The notes beneath the pieces are model-generated. The model saw only the letters and a list, made by a program, of their open reading frames with translations, had not been told where the DNA came from and did not search any database. The translations under genes and the position numbers were made by a program. Shown piece by piece: positions 16,136 through 27,284 of a DNA stretch of 64,000 nt (within the stretch, counting starts at the first letter, position 1; every line of letters begins with the position of its first letter). Origin of the DNA: Brachynemurus nebulosus (taxonomy: Eukaryota; Arthropoda; Insecta; Neuroptera; Myrmeleontidae); assembly GCA_035578155.1 (NCBI GenBank), contig JAPWDM010000049.1, positions 1,462,087 to 1,526,086 on the forward strand. The letters run 5' to 3'.

Positions 16136-16590
16136 ATGGTCCATTCTGGACACTGTTAGCGAATTTTCGAATCGAAAAATCAGTTATTACAGTCATTGTC
16201 ATGACGCGACTTGAGTCCGGGAGTATGACAGAAATTTGTTTTGAGGTCACTATATATATATATAAATCTCGAACAAAGTGTCCTAATTTTACAAAATTTG
16301 GTGAAAATGTGGGAAGTCCCAAACCGTTGGACAAGTTCGTTAGCCAGACACGTCCGATGCCCGGAACATGGTTTTTATTCTTGCAAAAAATTTGTTTTTT
16401 GTCAAAATTTCGACTTACTCAAAAGTTTTTGCGAAATTTTTTTACACCATCTAAAAGAGGAAAAAAATTACATAAAAGAGGTCTTTAAACTATTATTCTA
16501 TGTCAACTAGTTTCCAAGAAAAACTAATTTTTATAAACAGAAATTTGCTATGTTATGCAGGATGCTGCGACAGGGGTATTTTTTTTCTTC
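16136..16590 (+). repeat. Partial copy of the 988-4125 repeat family
   Basis: It shares the blocks around TTAGCGAATTTTCGAA, GTTCGTTAGCCAGACACGTC and GCTATGTTATGCAG...GACAGGGGTATT with copy A, but lacks the satellite. The 154-codon frame that runs through it is not a conserved protein. Confidence 0.6.
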
Positions 16591-16973
16591 TTTATATTGA
16601 ATTTACTCTATTTTCTGAATTTACTATATTTGAAGGTCTCGTACCCTATAATTTGTCTTTAAGAATCGCTTTCATCCACATTGAAATTCTTCCCCTATTT
16701 GTATTTCTTGATTTACGCCTTGAAGTTTCGCTTCCCTGTCTTTATTAGTCTTTATCGGTTTAGTATAAATAATTGGTATTTCTAATAATTTTTAGTAAGC
16801 TTCGAACATAAATTTTATATACATATATTTTCTTTATAGAATTATATTAACACAGTAATTTTTAAAATTTTGCATAGTTTCTTCCATAAAATTCATGACT
16901 TTCTTAACAATTAGTGTAATTCTTAACATATGTACCTATATTAAAATGTATGTATATATAAACCTATGATGTA

Positions 16974-16976
<3 letters not shown>

Positions 16977-17052
<76 letters not shown>
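16977..17052. repeat. (TA)n microsatellite
   Basis: A pure TA array of about 75 bp. Confidence 0.95.
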
Positions 17053-17057
<5 letters not shown>

Positions 17058-18599
17058 TACATAGGTCAATTCACAGCAGTTCAATAATAAAATAGCACTG
17101 AACACAGAACAAAGACTGTGCGAAAGGTTAATTGTCTTGTATTTATATTAGAAAAGGGAAATATAAAAGGAATAATTTATGATGAATAATGTCAAATTGT
17201 TATTATACATATAGGTATATAATATAATATTTACTTTGAACTTTTAACGAAATCAAAATATCAAATTTAATATAGTCACAGAATCTTCAATTTATTTTAC
17301 GATACAAATTCAATGTCAGCCTAAAGCTAGCTCTAAAACTCTAGGCGTATAGATAGAAAGAAGCAAGATCCACAATCTTAGCATCTCATATTTGAAATTT
17401 CGAATGATCGATTAGATTACTTAAAAGGTGAGAAAATGGTAATATGAGGTCAATTGGTTTGATAAATTGCTCAGCGATAGAAAATGTTTTATTAAGGATT
17501 AAGGTTTTCTTGGTCACATTCAAAACTTTAGCACCTCATCATTAATAAAATAACAAAATAAAGGGTATGTTCGATAGGAAATCATTTGCTGAACAAATCA
17601 ACAAAGTTAATTATTGTAAAATAAATTCGACAAATTTTCCACTCGATTTTTATTAAGCTGATGTAATTATTTTTCTACTTTCTTCCTTTTTGTCCCTTGT
17701 TTAGCATAACCGAAATTAGGAGTTTTCGAGGTCACTGTTACGAATGTGATATTTAAAATTCAAAATGGCTGAAAAATTAGACAAATGCAGTATTATTGTT
17801 ATTACCTACTTAATTCAAAAGAAAGAATTCCGAAAAAATGCTAGTGGGATGTTTTCGAGGTAGCTAATTACAATCATGATATTTAAGTTCATAAATGCAA
17901 TGTAACAAAAAACTTGGGCAAGACAAATTTTAGAAATTATTTTTTGCAAATCTCAAACTGACTGTGGTAACTCATGTGGTTACATAAAGGGATAATTGGG
18001 TTTTTGACCAAAAAATATAATTACAGTAGAAGCCCTCATAAGTTATAAACCTCTCGTAAGTTATATTTTGTCTAAGCTCTGTTCTAGCTACTTATAAAAA
18101 TATAGCATGTTTTCTGTTTATTGTTAAATTAAAATTAAAATTTATCAAGCTGATTATTCTTTATGGCACTGCTGGTGCCTTTTGCTTTTTGTTATGCAAA
18201 CAGTGCCATAAAATAATACTTTTCACATTTTTAACAGTGTAATAAGATAGGTTTCTATGATTCAGTCGTAGGTAGATAACCTAAATTTCTTGCTTGATGT
18301 TCGTAAATAAAACATTAAAATTTTACTTTCCAACAAAATAAAGTATTCTGTCTTAAAATATGTCTTTTCGATTGTAAATTGGCCATACAATAAATTTCAA
18401 TAAGTACTTTACATATATTGTTATTAATTATTAGAAGCCTGATCAAAATAAGTTTTTCTTCTGAAATAATTCCAAAAGTTTTGAAATTTGCCACAATTTT
18501 TTATCGGTAGGTATCTAGTGATGATTATATCAAAAGTCTTCAAAAATCGAAGGTGATCTTCGGCCATTATCTTAAAAAATAGATCCACTTTTTCATTTT
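17053..18599. other. AT-rich intergenic sequence with a possible pogo/Tigger end
   Basis: No gene. The phrase TACAGTAGAAGCCCTCATAA followed by ACCTCTCGTAAGTTATA (about 18021-18066) resembles the inverted terminus of pogo/Tigger elements. No partner end was found. Confidence 0.3.
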
Positions 18600-18724
18600 T
18601 TTTTGAATTTTTCCTTGAAAAAATTAGGCTTATACAGCTTATACGATAAGAACGGCGAGAGGCGAGAGTAGGGGCGTTATCCGTTTTCGGACCCGTAGAA
18701 CACGATTATGTAGGAACAAAAATG

Positions 18725-18727
<3 letters not shown>
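18600..18727 (+). repeat. Dispersed TA-array flank repeat, copy 2
   Basis: A direct copy of 10622-10747. It leads into the TA array in which the BEL/Pao element has inserted. Confidence 0.8.

Positions 18728-18814
<87 letters not shown>
18728..18814. repeat. (TA)n microsatellite (left part of the BEL target)
   Basis: The TA array abuts the LTR directly and continues on the other side of the retrotransposon at 25929. Confidence 0.95.
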
Positions 18815-18817
<3 letters not shown>

Positions 18818-19358
18818 TTACGCGACTTTGTCGTTGAAAAGTATCGCGCAATCCGATCCTTTTGATTGTGATAAAGTTTAAACAATAAAAGAAAAAATTG
18901 ATTACTTACTTACTTGTGGATTTTCGATATTTCTGAGCTTTACTCCCTCGTACTGGCGATCCTTAGCCGCTACCACCTTTGAGGGATAGGGGAAAAATGG
19001 GACTTTGAGGAAGATGGTAATAAACAAAAACTATAGTGTTACAAAATAAATCGACACGAGAATCGAATAAATCGAGATTGATAATCGCCACTAAACTTTA
19101 GATCAAGCAAACAATTTTGCACGAAAAGAAAGATTAAAAAAAAAGGTAAAAAATGATTTGATTTTAGCCGAACTATGCTTGATATCAATTCTACGACAGC
19201 TGATTGCTAACTAACTATTAAAAATTTTATTTTTTGACCAGTATTATGGCAAGATAATACAAGTCCGATATATTGATCCTATTTTTAAAAAATTTTAATT
19301 ACGATTTAAAATTACATAATCGAAGGAATTATACTTGAATTATTAGCTGGCGTTAACA
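18815..19358 (-). repeat. 3' LTR of the BEL/Pao element
   Basis: 544 bp with TG...CA termini on the coding strand (TGTTAACGCC...CGTAACCA). It appears identical to 25385-25928. Confidence 0.97.
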
Positions 19359-19369
19359 TTCCCCCCCGG
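19359..19369 (-). other. Polypurine tract of the BEL/Pao element
   Basis: On the coding strand this reads CCGGGGGGGAA immediately before the 3' LTR. It is the usual primer site for plus-strand DNA synthesis. Confidence 0.85.
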
Positions 19370-19383
19370 CAATTGAAAACACA

Positions 19384-19440
19384 GTTTTCAATTAAAAAAA
19401 AAAAAAAAAAAAAAATAAATAAATAAATAAATAAATAAAC
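19384..19440. repeat. A-run and (AAAT)n microsatellite
   Basis: About 23 A residues followed by AAAT tetranucleotides, in the 3' untranslated part of the BEL/Pao element. Confidence 0.85.
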
Positions 19441-19725
19441 CATATTGGTTTCCATAATGTTATTGGTTACCTAGATAGATAAGACGATTGAGAGTACATA
19501 TTATTGAATCGAGTTAAGTTAAACTAGATTTAGAATAAATAAAATTAACCAAACAGAAATGCCTGATTACTTGTTAATAGTTAAAATTAAATTAACATTC
19601 TAATATTACTTAAATTTAATAATAAACAATTATTCCAATGTTGACAAATACGTATTATTTACATAATAATGATAATAAAACAAAACAAAATGTAAATAAA
19701 TATGAAATTGAAATTTTGATAATAT

Positions 19726-21303
19726 TTACTGTGTAGGTAACGGACACAGTTTTACTACAGGACGTTTATAAATTCCGTTCTTTGTACGGACGGTCGCTAC
19801 TCTTATTGTTCCGTCCGCACCAGGATGAACCTCTGTTATAATTCCTATGAGCCATTGCAGAGGGGGTAAATTTTCCATCATTAAAACCACCACCGTTCCA
19901 ACTTTTACTGATGATGTGGGTGTATTCCACTTCTGTCTCGCTTGAAGTGTATGTAAATACTCGGTGTGCCATCTTTTCCAATATGATTGGATTATTTGAT
20001 CAAGTAACGATTTTCTATAAGTTAGGTTGGTATGTTCGGGAAGAACTGCTGGAGATGGTAAGTGGGTTAACGGGGCGGCATGCAGAAAATGTGATGGTGT
20101 CAATGCTAGAGGATCAGTTGGGTCTGAACTTAAACAATATAATGGGCGAGAATTTAGTAATGCCTCAACTTGAATGATGATAGTATTAAGTTCTTCGTAA
20201 GTTAGGATTTGTTCACCTATAGTTTTATTTAATATATTCTTGCAACTGCGAATATTACCTTCCCATAATCCACCCCAATGTGGAGAATAGGGGGGAAGAA
20301 GTTTCCAAGTGATTTTGTTAGCTAATAATTCATTTTTTAAGTTTTCTTTGTAGTCCGATTTTTCGATGAATTGGTATAATTCTTCAAGGTTAGATTTTGC
20401 TCCGATGTAATTTCGGCCGCAGTCAGAATACAAAATACTAACAGGCCCTCTACGCGATAGGAATCGTTTCAATGCTGCCAAAAAGGTAGCCGTGGACAGA
20501 TCTGAACACAACTCCAAATGTACGGCTTTTGTGACAAAACATATAAATAAACATAAGTATACCTTTTGTGTTCGATTGCCGCGATGCCTCGAAAATGTTA
20601 TGCGATACGGTCCTGCAAAATCGGTACCGGTATGAAGAAAGGCTTTAGCCTGATTGACGCGTGGCGCGGGTAAATCGGCCATGATTGGATATGTTGCTTT
20701 CGGATTATTTTTAAAACAAAAATTACACGATTTTACTATTTTTCTAATCAAAGGTCGACCGGCTATTATCCAAAATCTCTGTCTCAACAATGATGATAAT
20801 ATAAAGGTGCCTGCATGTAGATGTTTTTGATGATAATGTCTAACTAAAATTTCAGAAAAATGATCTTTACTTGGTAATAAAATGGGATGCTGATGGTCAT
20901 AGTCTATATTTGCATTTGATAAACGCCCTCCAACACGTAAGATAGCTTGATTATCTAAAAATGGACGCAACTGTCTGAGATTACTAGATATTTGTTTTTT
21001 AGTGGTGATTGCCTTAATTTCCGAACTAAAGTGTATTGACTGGACTGCTTTTATGAGATATTCTTCTGCCTTTGAAATATCTTCTACTGATTTTGATAGG
21101 GTTCTAGGTAATATTTTTAAAAAACGTAAGATATAAATTGTGGTATTGATCAAACGATTCCATGAAGAAAATCTTTGAATAGCTAAATAGAGGGGCGATG
21201 GATCTGATTCTATGGCGACTAAGGCAGTAGATTTGATTTCAACGGTAACTGAACTATCAGTATCTATTTTTCGAATAGGCCAATTTGCTACATCCGTCAT
21301 AAG
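19726..21303 (-). CDS. BEL/Pao integrase part of pol
   Basis: This codes for the pol C-terminal part, about 524 residues. A zinc-binding HHCC region lies around residues 155-196 (HYHQKHLHAG ... CNFC). The catalytic triad is visible as D227 (TGTDFAGP), D293 (YSDCGRN) and E347 (GLWEGN). A DUF5641-like tail follows, with VVVLMMENLPPLQW and KRPVVKLCPL. It catalyses insertion of the retroelement cDNA. It is in the same frame as the upstream gag-pol frame and separated from it by one UGA and one Leu codon. The ATG at 21300 is therefore an internal methionine codon and not a natural start. Without read-through this segment would not be made as part of the polyprotein. Confidence 0.93.
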   Translation of the reverse strand, partial: LMTDVANWPIRKIDTDSSVTVEIKSTALVAIESDPSPLYLAIQRFSSWNRLINTTIYILRFLKILPRTLSKSVEDISKAEEYLIKAVQSIHFSSEIKAITTKKQISSNLRQLRPFLDNQAILRVGGRLSNANIDYDHQHPILLPSKDHFSEILVRHYHQKHLHAGTFILSSLLRQRFWIIAGRPLIRKIVKSCNFCFKNNPKATYPIMADLPAPRVNQAKAFLHTGTDFAGPYRITFSRHRGNRTQKVYLCLFICFVTKAVHLELCSDLSTATFLAALKRFLSRRGPVSILYSDCGRNYIGAKSNLEELYQFIEKSDYKENLKNELLANKITWKLLPPYSPHWGGLWEGNIRSCKNILNKTIGEQILTYEELNTIIIQVEALLNSRPLYCLSSDPTDPLALTPSHFLHAAPLTHLPSPAVLPEHTNLTYRKSLLDQIIQSYWKRWHTEYLHTLQARQKWNTPTSSVKVGTVVVLMMENLPPLQWLIGIITEVHPGADGTIRVATVRTKNGIYKRPVVKLCPLPTQ

Positions 21304-24300
21304 TCAAGGATGCCCAAAAATCCAAGTTTGGTGATTTTCAACGAATTGTTGAGGCGGAAGCCCTCGTGATACAGGATCTGCCAAATTAAATTTAGTTGGA
21401 ATATGATACCAATGGTCATATGGTAAATCTTGTTGGATTTTTGCAACTCGATTTGCTACAAATGTACTCCAACGGTGGGGTGACGAACTGAGCCAGTTCA
21501 AGACTACAGTTGAGTCCGATAAAGCGAAGATTTCGATAATTGGTTTCCGTTTACTGTAAACATTTACAACTGTTTTCAATAATTTTGTGAGCAAGACTGC
21601 TGCACATAATTCCATTCTTGGAATTGATAAAGATTTTAATGGAGCTACTTTCGATTTCGCGCATACCAATGAACAAAATGTGTTATCATCGTTATCTACC
21701 CGAAGATACACGGCAGCACCATAACCCCTTTCACTACCGTCAGCGAAACCGATCAAGTGGACATTACTATTTTTGTCCACCAAGAGATGTCTAGGTATGT
21801 TAAGATCCGAGATAGAACTTAGTTCAGCACAGAATTGGGACCAGCGCGATTTTAATGGTTGAGAGGGATCCTCGTCCCAATCTAACTTTGATATCCAATA
21901 ATCTTTAATTAATAATTTTATAAACATGGTAATAGGTGCTAATAAACCCAAAGGATCAAAAACCTTTGCCAAAGTAGATAAAACATTTCTTTTTGTAGGT
22001 TTAGATTCAAAATTTCCCAATTTAAATGAGAGACAATCTGAAGTTGGGTGCCACACAAGACCTAATACTTTAAGAGTTGGATCAAATTCAAGCGTCTTAC
22101 CATACCTATATGATTCTGGTATTTTACGAATTAATGACTGTGAATTAGTTGTCCATTTTAAAAGTTCAAAGCCACCGGATTTAAACAATTCGATTAACTG
22201 ATGATAAATATTTTCAGCTTCCAATTCATTTTCAACCGAACAACAGAGATCATCTACATAAAAATAGTTTTGTACAATTTGAGAAGCTAAAGGAAACCGT
22301 TCAGTTTCATCTTGGGCCAACTGATTAATTGTACGTAATGCTAAATACGGTGATGATGTAACTCCGAAACAAACAACATTAATTTGAAAAACAGATAGGG
22401 GAAGGTCGGGTGAAAATCGCCACAATATGCGTTGAAATTTTCTATGTGTTGGTAAAATATATATCTGACGAAACATTTGTTTGATGTCAGCAGTAACTAC
22501 AATACGAAATAACCTAAAGTCCAATAATAAGGTATAAATATCCTTTTGTAACTTAGGACCGGCGTGAAGAAGATCATTCAGAGATACTGAATTATCTGAT
22601 TTTGCGGAGGCATCATATACTATTCGAACAGGTGTGGAGCTGCTTTCTTTAAATATTGGATGATGAGGAATATAAAAACTTAATTCCGATAAATTAGGGT
22701 TCTCTACGAGCGAAATATGTTTCTGATCCAGATAATCCTGCATAATTTCATTATAAGCCGAACGAAGTTGATAATTTCTCTCTAATTTCCTTTCTAATGA
22801 TAAAAATCGTTGATACGCTGTTTTATAAGAGTTACCGAGATTTTCTGGTTCTAATTTAAATGGTAATGGTACTGTATAGCGACCCGAAGGTTCCCTACTA
22901 ACTAATGATTGGTATAATTTTTCGCACTCAGCATCATCTTTACTCAAAAAGGGAGGATCCGAAATATTTTCTATTTCCCAAAACTTTTTCATTATATTTT
23001 CTAATGGTTGAAAGGCACAAAAGGTTTGTGTTTCATCAGGCCCTTTATGTAGTACAGGCGCTTTACCCATAATAACATAGCCTAACTTTGTTTGAATTGC
23101 AAGGGGGGTGTTAGGGGGACCAATGACCTTGCCAGACTCTAATAACTCAGCTATAAGCTGAGCTCCAACGATACCGTCTACCTCACCAGGAGTATGGTAT
23201 GTGTAGTCAGCCAACGGCAGATCTACAAGATGATTCAACCGAGTTGCATCAATTTTAACAGACGGTAACTGATCAGTAATTTTGTCGATCACCAAAACAT
23301 CCATACTAAATCTATGATGATCGTTTATGGTGGATATAAAGGTGAGATGCGAATACCCTTTAATAGATCTTTTGGTTGAACCGATGCCTTGCACTAATAA
23401 ATTGGTTTTCGAAATGTTCAAACCTAACCTTTTGCAACAATTGTATGATAGAAAATTAGACTGACTTCCAGAGTCTAATAATAATCTAATTTTATGTTTA
23501 ACATTGAAACGATTAAAAGCATAAACAATTGCTGTGGATAATAAGACGGTCGTATTTGATGGTATCACGCAATTTGATGATTGTTCACTAGAGCAATAAC
23601 TACGAACGATTTTATTTTCATTTGTGCTAAGGATAGGTTGAGTACTATCCGCAGAAGCAGATGAAGTAGTTGCGATTTCATTATTACGCGGTTGATTTAC
23701 AACTTGATCAAAATGAAGTAAAGTATGATGTTTAACTTTACAACGAGCACAAGTTTTTTCTGATTTACAATTGGCAATTTTATGGTTAGGATTCAAACAA
23801 TTAATACACAGATTCTTTTCTTTTGCCAATTTATATCGTTCACCCGGTATAAGATTCAAAAATTTCACACATTGTGGTACCGTATGAAAATGTTGATTAC
23901 AAATTATACAGGTATTTTTTGAATTCATGTTATTGTTATTACTAGATGTGTTGTTGATATTAAAACATTTGTTTACACGATTCGGTAGTGGTGATTTATT
24001 TACATTACTGGCTACATACGATCTACTAGTTTTTGAATTGCCAGACAAATTATTATTGACGCGACATTTTTCTGTTCGTAAATTTTTACTTTGGCGTCTA
24101 ACAAAGTGAATAAGCTCGTCGTACTCTGGTAACTCGGGGCTATCACGAATCAGTTCAAAAGTTTGAATTGTTTCAGATGGAAGTTTCGACATTGCAAGAT
24201 AAGTTAATATGTAATCAGCTAGATCCTTAAACTTTAACCGTTTTAATGCGACAACTGTTGTGTGAAAATTTTCTAAAAATGTTTGCAGTTGGTTTTGATT

Positions 24301-24984
24301 TGAACTAGAAGATAAACGAAAACTGAATAAACGTTCCAAATATGAATTAGCTAAATATTTTTGATCTTGATACGTGTCTTCTAATAACTTCCAAATTAAA
24401 ATATAATTATCCGGTACGGGTTCAACGGTACTACATGTTTTTAAGGCTTTTCCCGTAAGGCTACTTAATAAATATTGCAATTTTTCGGCATTACTAAATT
24501 CTGGTTTTACATGCACGAAATGTTTAAAATTTTCGTAAAAGAGAGGCCATATCGTCAAATCACCGTCAAACTTCATTAACTCAACCTTTGGCATATGGAC
24601 TCTTTTCTGGGTTTCCGAAACTGATTGAATACTATTGGTGTTTGGAGGTGAGGCGTTTGGTACTGATTTAATAAATTCCATGGCTACATATTCAATATGG
24701 TCACACAAATCATCAAAGGCGAATAGCAATTGATATGAAGGCTGTTCATCGGGTTTAATTTGTTGTTTTTTAATGACAATTTGTTGAATTAAATCATGGT
24801 AATCAACTACTGTTTTCGAAAATTGACTATATCGTATTTTAAAATTTTCCAATTTTTTTGGATCATTTGGATCAGCCTTTAAGGCTTGGGCATCATCATA
24901 ACATAATTGAACCCGTCGAAACAGACCTTCTCGTCTTGCTAATAAGCGATCTAATTCCAATTCAAGTTGTTGCTTAGAAGTCAT
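21304..24984 (-). CDS. BEL/Pao gag-protease-reverse transcriptase-RNase H polyprotein
   Basis: 1226 residues starting at a true ATG about 380 bp inside the 5' LTR. A DUF1759-type gag region includes PKVELMKFDGDLTIWPLFYE near residue 135. Three cysteine-rich zinc knuckles follow (CIIC near 358, CINCLNPNHKIANC near 390, CARC near 411). The aspartic protease active site is LLLDSGSQ near residue 500. The reverse transcriptase shows YVDD near 908. The RNase H-like region shows FADGSERGYG (near 1077), PRMELCAA and ALSDSTVVLNWL. The frame ends at TGA (21304-21306) just after TWIFGHP, the place where BEL pol normally continues GPxWL into integrase. The frame is otherwise undamaged, in keeping with the identical LTRs. 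Confidence 0.95.
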   Translation of the reverse strand: MTSKQQLELELDRLLARREGLFRRVQLCYDDAQALKADPNDPKKLENFKIRYSQFSKTVVDYHDLIQQIVIKKQQIKPDEQPSYQLLFAFDDLCDHIEYVAMEFIKSVPNASPPNTNSIQSVSETQKRVHMPKVELMKFDGDLTIWPLFYENFKHFVHVKPEFSNAEKLQYLLSSLTGKALKTCSTVEPVPDNYILIWKLLEDTYQDQKYLANSYLERLFSFRLSSSSNQNQLQTFLENFHTTVVALKRLKFKDLADYILTYLAMSKLPSETIQTFELIRDSPELPEYDELIHFVRRQSKNLRTEKCRVNNNLSGNSKTSRSYVASNVNKSPLPNRVNKCFNINNTSSNNNNMNSKNTCIICNQHFHTVPQCVKFLNLIPGERYKLAKEKNLCINCLNPNHKIANCKSEKTCARCKVKHHTLLHFDQVVNQPRNNEIATTSSASADSTQPILSTNENKIVRSYCSSEQSSNCVIPSNTTVLLSTAIVYAFNRFNVKHKIRLLLDSGSQSNFLSYNCCKRLGLNISKTNLLVQGIGSTKRSIKGYSHLTFISTINDHHRFSMDVLVIDKITDQLPSVKIDATRLNHLVDLPLADYTYHTPGEVDGIVGAQLIAELLESGKVIGPPNTPLAIQTKLGYVIMGKAPVLHKGPDETQTFCAFQPLENIMKKFWEIENISDPPFLSKDDAECEKLYQSLVSREPSGRYTVPLPFKLEPENLGNSYKTAYQRFLSLERKLERNYQLRSAYNEIMQDYLDQKHISLVENPNLSELSFYIPHHPIFKESSSTPVRIVYDASAKSDNSVSLNDLLHAGPKLQKDIYTLLLDFRLFRIVVTADIKQMFRQIYILPTHRKFQRILWRFSPDLPLSVFQINVVCFGVTSSPYLALRTINQLAQDETERFPLASQIVQNYFYVDDLCCSVENELEAENIYHQLIELFKSGGFELLKWTTNSQSLIRKIPESYRYGKTLEFDPTLKVLGLVWHPTSDCLSFKLGNFESKPTKRNVLSTLAKVFDPLGLLAPITMFIKLLIKDYWISKLDWDEDPSQPLKSRWSQFCAELSSISDLNIPRHLLVDKNSNVHLIGFADGSERGYGAAVYLRVDNDDNTFCSLVCAKSKVAPLKSLSIPRMELCAAVLLTKLLKTVVNVYSKRKPIIEIFALSDSTVVLNWLSSSPHRWSTFVANRVAKIQQDLPYDHWYHIPTKFNLADPVSRGLPPQQFVENHQTWIFGHP

Positions 24985-25361
24985 GATGAGAAAATCGAAA
25001 TATAATATTAAATCGGTATTAAATTGAAACGGTGGCTATTCAAAATTGGCAATTTTGCTATGTGAACAGAATTTTTAAAATGAAGAGAGGAAAAAAATTT
25101 ATTTGTCAAAAATGTTAAATTTAATGAATGAAAAAATATGAATTTATTTTGTACAAATATTCGGTATAGATTAGTGATGTAACAAGAGTCACTGCAAAAC
25201 AAAGGGTATTATATAACAATCAATCAATTAATGATTAATAACAGGCTAGATTCTGGTAAACAGTGTTTTTTTTTGAAAAAAAAGAAAAAGAAATAAAAAT
25301 TATTTTAGGAATGTTAACGACAACCAATTGATGATCGAAATAAAGCTAAAATTCCTCGATT

Positions 25362-25379
25362 GTCCCTGCTCGGGCGCCA
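25362..25379 (-). other. Primer binding site, tRNA-Lys type
   Basis: On the coding strand the sequence TGGCGCCCGAGCAGGGAC starts 5 bp inside the 5' LTR. It complements the 3' end of a tRNA-Lys-like molecule, with one base different from the familiar lentiviral Lys3 site. Confidence 0.85.
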
Positions 25380-25384
25380 AATTA

Positions 25385-25924
25385 TGGTTACGCGACTTTG
25401 TCGTTGAAAAGTATCGCGCAATCCGATCCTTTTGATTGTGATAAAGTTTAAACAATAAAAGAAAAAATTGATTACTTACTTACTTGTGGATTTTCGATAT
25501 TTCTGAGCTTTACTCCCTCGTACTGGCGATCCTTAGCCGCTACCACCTTTGAGGGATAGGGGAAAAATGGGACTTTGAGGAAGATGGTAATAAACAAAAA
25601 CTATAGTGTTACAAAATAAATCGACACGAGAATCGAATAAATCGAGATTGATAATCGCCACTAAACTTTAGATCAAGCAAACAATTTTGCACGAAAAGAA
25701 AGATTAAAAAAAAAGGTAAAAAATGATTTGATTTTAGCCGAACTATGCTTGATATCAATTCTACGACAGCTGATTGCTAACTAACTATTAAAAATTTTAT
25801 TTTTTGACCAGTATTATGGCAAGATAATACAAGTCCGATATATTGATCCTATTTTTAAAAAATTTTAATTACGATTTAAAATTACATAATCGAAGGAATT
25901 ATACTTGAATTATTAGCTGGCGTT

Positions 25925-25928
<4 letters not shown>
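25385..25928 (-). repeat. 5' LTR of the BEL/Pao element
   Basis: 544 bp, apparently identical to 18815-19358. It should carry the promoter and the polyadenylation site of the element. The neighbouring DNA on the right is again a TA array. Confidence 0.97.

Positions 25929-26011
<83 letters not shown>
25929..26011. repeat. (TA)n microsatellite (right part of the BEL target)
   Basis: Continuation of the TA array that the BEL element split. Confidence 0.95.
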
Positions 26012-26013
<2 letters not shown>

Positions 26014-27284
26014 GTATTTGGGAATCAGCAGGCAAAAAGTTGTTCTTCTTTGTAAGAAACTTATTTACCTGAATTTATATTTATGTATCGATAACAATTC
26101 GACAATATCGATGGAAAACCACGAAAGTTCACAAGACGTGTATTCTGAGCTACTGTGTCGTTATATTGACCATTAAATAGTTAATAAACAAGAGAATTTT
26201 AAACAAGAGAAGAGATTAGGTACACCCTTCTTTTGGCAATTAGTGGTCAAAAAATAACTTATTTTAGTAATAAAAATATTTATCTGTATTTATACCTAGG
26301 TTTAGTTAAAAATTTCGGGAAAAGGACTTGCCATATATTTTTGGTTACTATGCTATCTTATAGTTTGTTAAACAATAATATAAGTACCACAAATCTGAAT
26401 GATATTATATTAGAAGTTTTCTGGTAATCAACAGAGAATTTTTTGCAGTAATCGAGCTATTTACCCGTATGAAATATTTACGTTTAAATAATCGTCTCTG
26501 GAAAATTACTTAAAGTGTAAATTTAGCTACTGCACGATTTCATGTTTTATCAAATGGTTAATAAACTGCGGAAATTTGAATAAAATTTGACGTGGGGTTT
26601 TCTGGCAGTCAGCAGTCAACATTTTTTGTTGTAATAGTTAAAACATTCATCAATATGAAATATTTAAGTATAGATAAACAAAAAAAAAAAAAAGAAACAA
26701 AAAAAAACAAAAATGGAAAAATCATTTAAGGTTTATTCTCGGTTACTATATGGTTTTACTACCCAGCTGGTAATAAGGTAATTGTTCCGCAATAAGAAAG
26801 CCGATTTTTTTGTAATATTGCTGCATTATACAGTTTTATCAAAATAATGGAGAATCGGTAAATTAGGTATAATTTAAACTACCCTCAGAATTCTCTTTAT
26901 TGGGGACCTTGAAATACGAACTTAGCCGGGAAGTGTTGGAAAAATTGTGGGAATATTGTATTAACTATTTTAGTAATGGAAAGGAGGGCAACATGAAAAG
27001 TGTATAATCTATTTAATGAAAATTACTAAATGGTCTTCATATCCTCTTCTTTTTGGTTCTCTTGTGAATATGAATATATTTGCAAAAGGATTTTTAAAAA
27101 TATGAAAAATCAGCAGATTCTGTAAATTCAAACACTACTTCAGATACTGATGACGTCATACCGTAATCAGAGACATTGGACAGTGTATGTAGAGGATGGT
27201 TAATATTCGAGAGTAAATGAGCAAAATATTTCTATCGCAAGTATCTGACAAAGAAGATCTAATGAACGTTACCTGAAATTTCCC
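26012..27284. other. AT-rich intergenic sequence with weak repeats
   Basis: No gene. Several loosely similar blocks (a CAGCA/CAAC stretch followed by GAAATATTTA and AAACA runs) suggest an old tandem repeat of roughly 200 bp. Confidence 0.35.

Larger units (their letters stand above)
18815..25928 (-). mobile_element. BEL/Pao LTR retrotransposon, complete, recent
   Basis: This 7.1-kb element runs right to left: 5' LTR (25385-25928), tRNA-Lys-type primer site, gag-pol frame, polypurine tract, 3' LTR (18815-19358). The two 544-bp LTRs look identical on a base-by-base reading, start with TG and end with CA, and sit in a TA array, so the short target duplication is hidden. Gag (DUF1759-like), aspartic protease, reverse transcriptase, RNase H, zinc-binding integrase and the C-terminal DUF5641-like region occur in the order expected of BEL/Pao. 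One in-frame UGA splits pol. Identical LTRs imply a very recent insertion. Confidence 0.97.

Noticed and set aside
16024..16488. 154-codon frame as a gene
   Set aside because: It lies mostly inside a dispersed repeat whose other copies do not keep the frame.
21298..21306. Programmed UGA read-through or a separate integrase gene starting at ATG 21300
   Set aside because: BEL/Pao pol is normally one frame and the stop falls at an expected Trp, so a point mutation is simpler. It stays open only if all copies share the stop.
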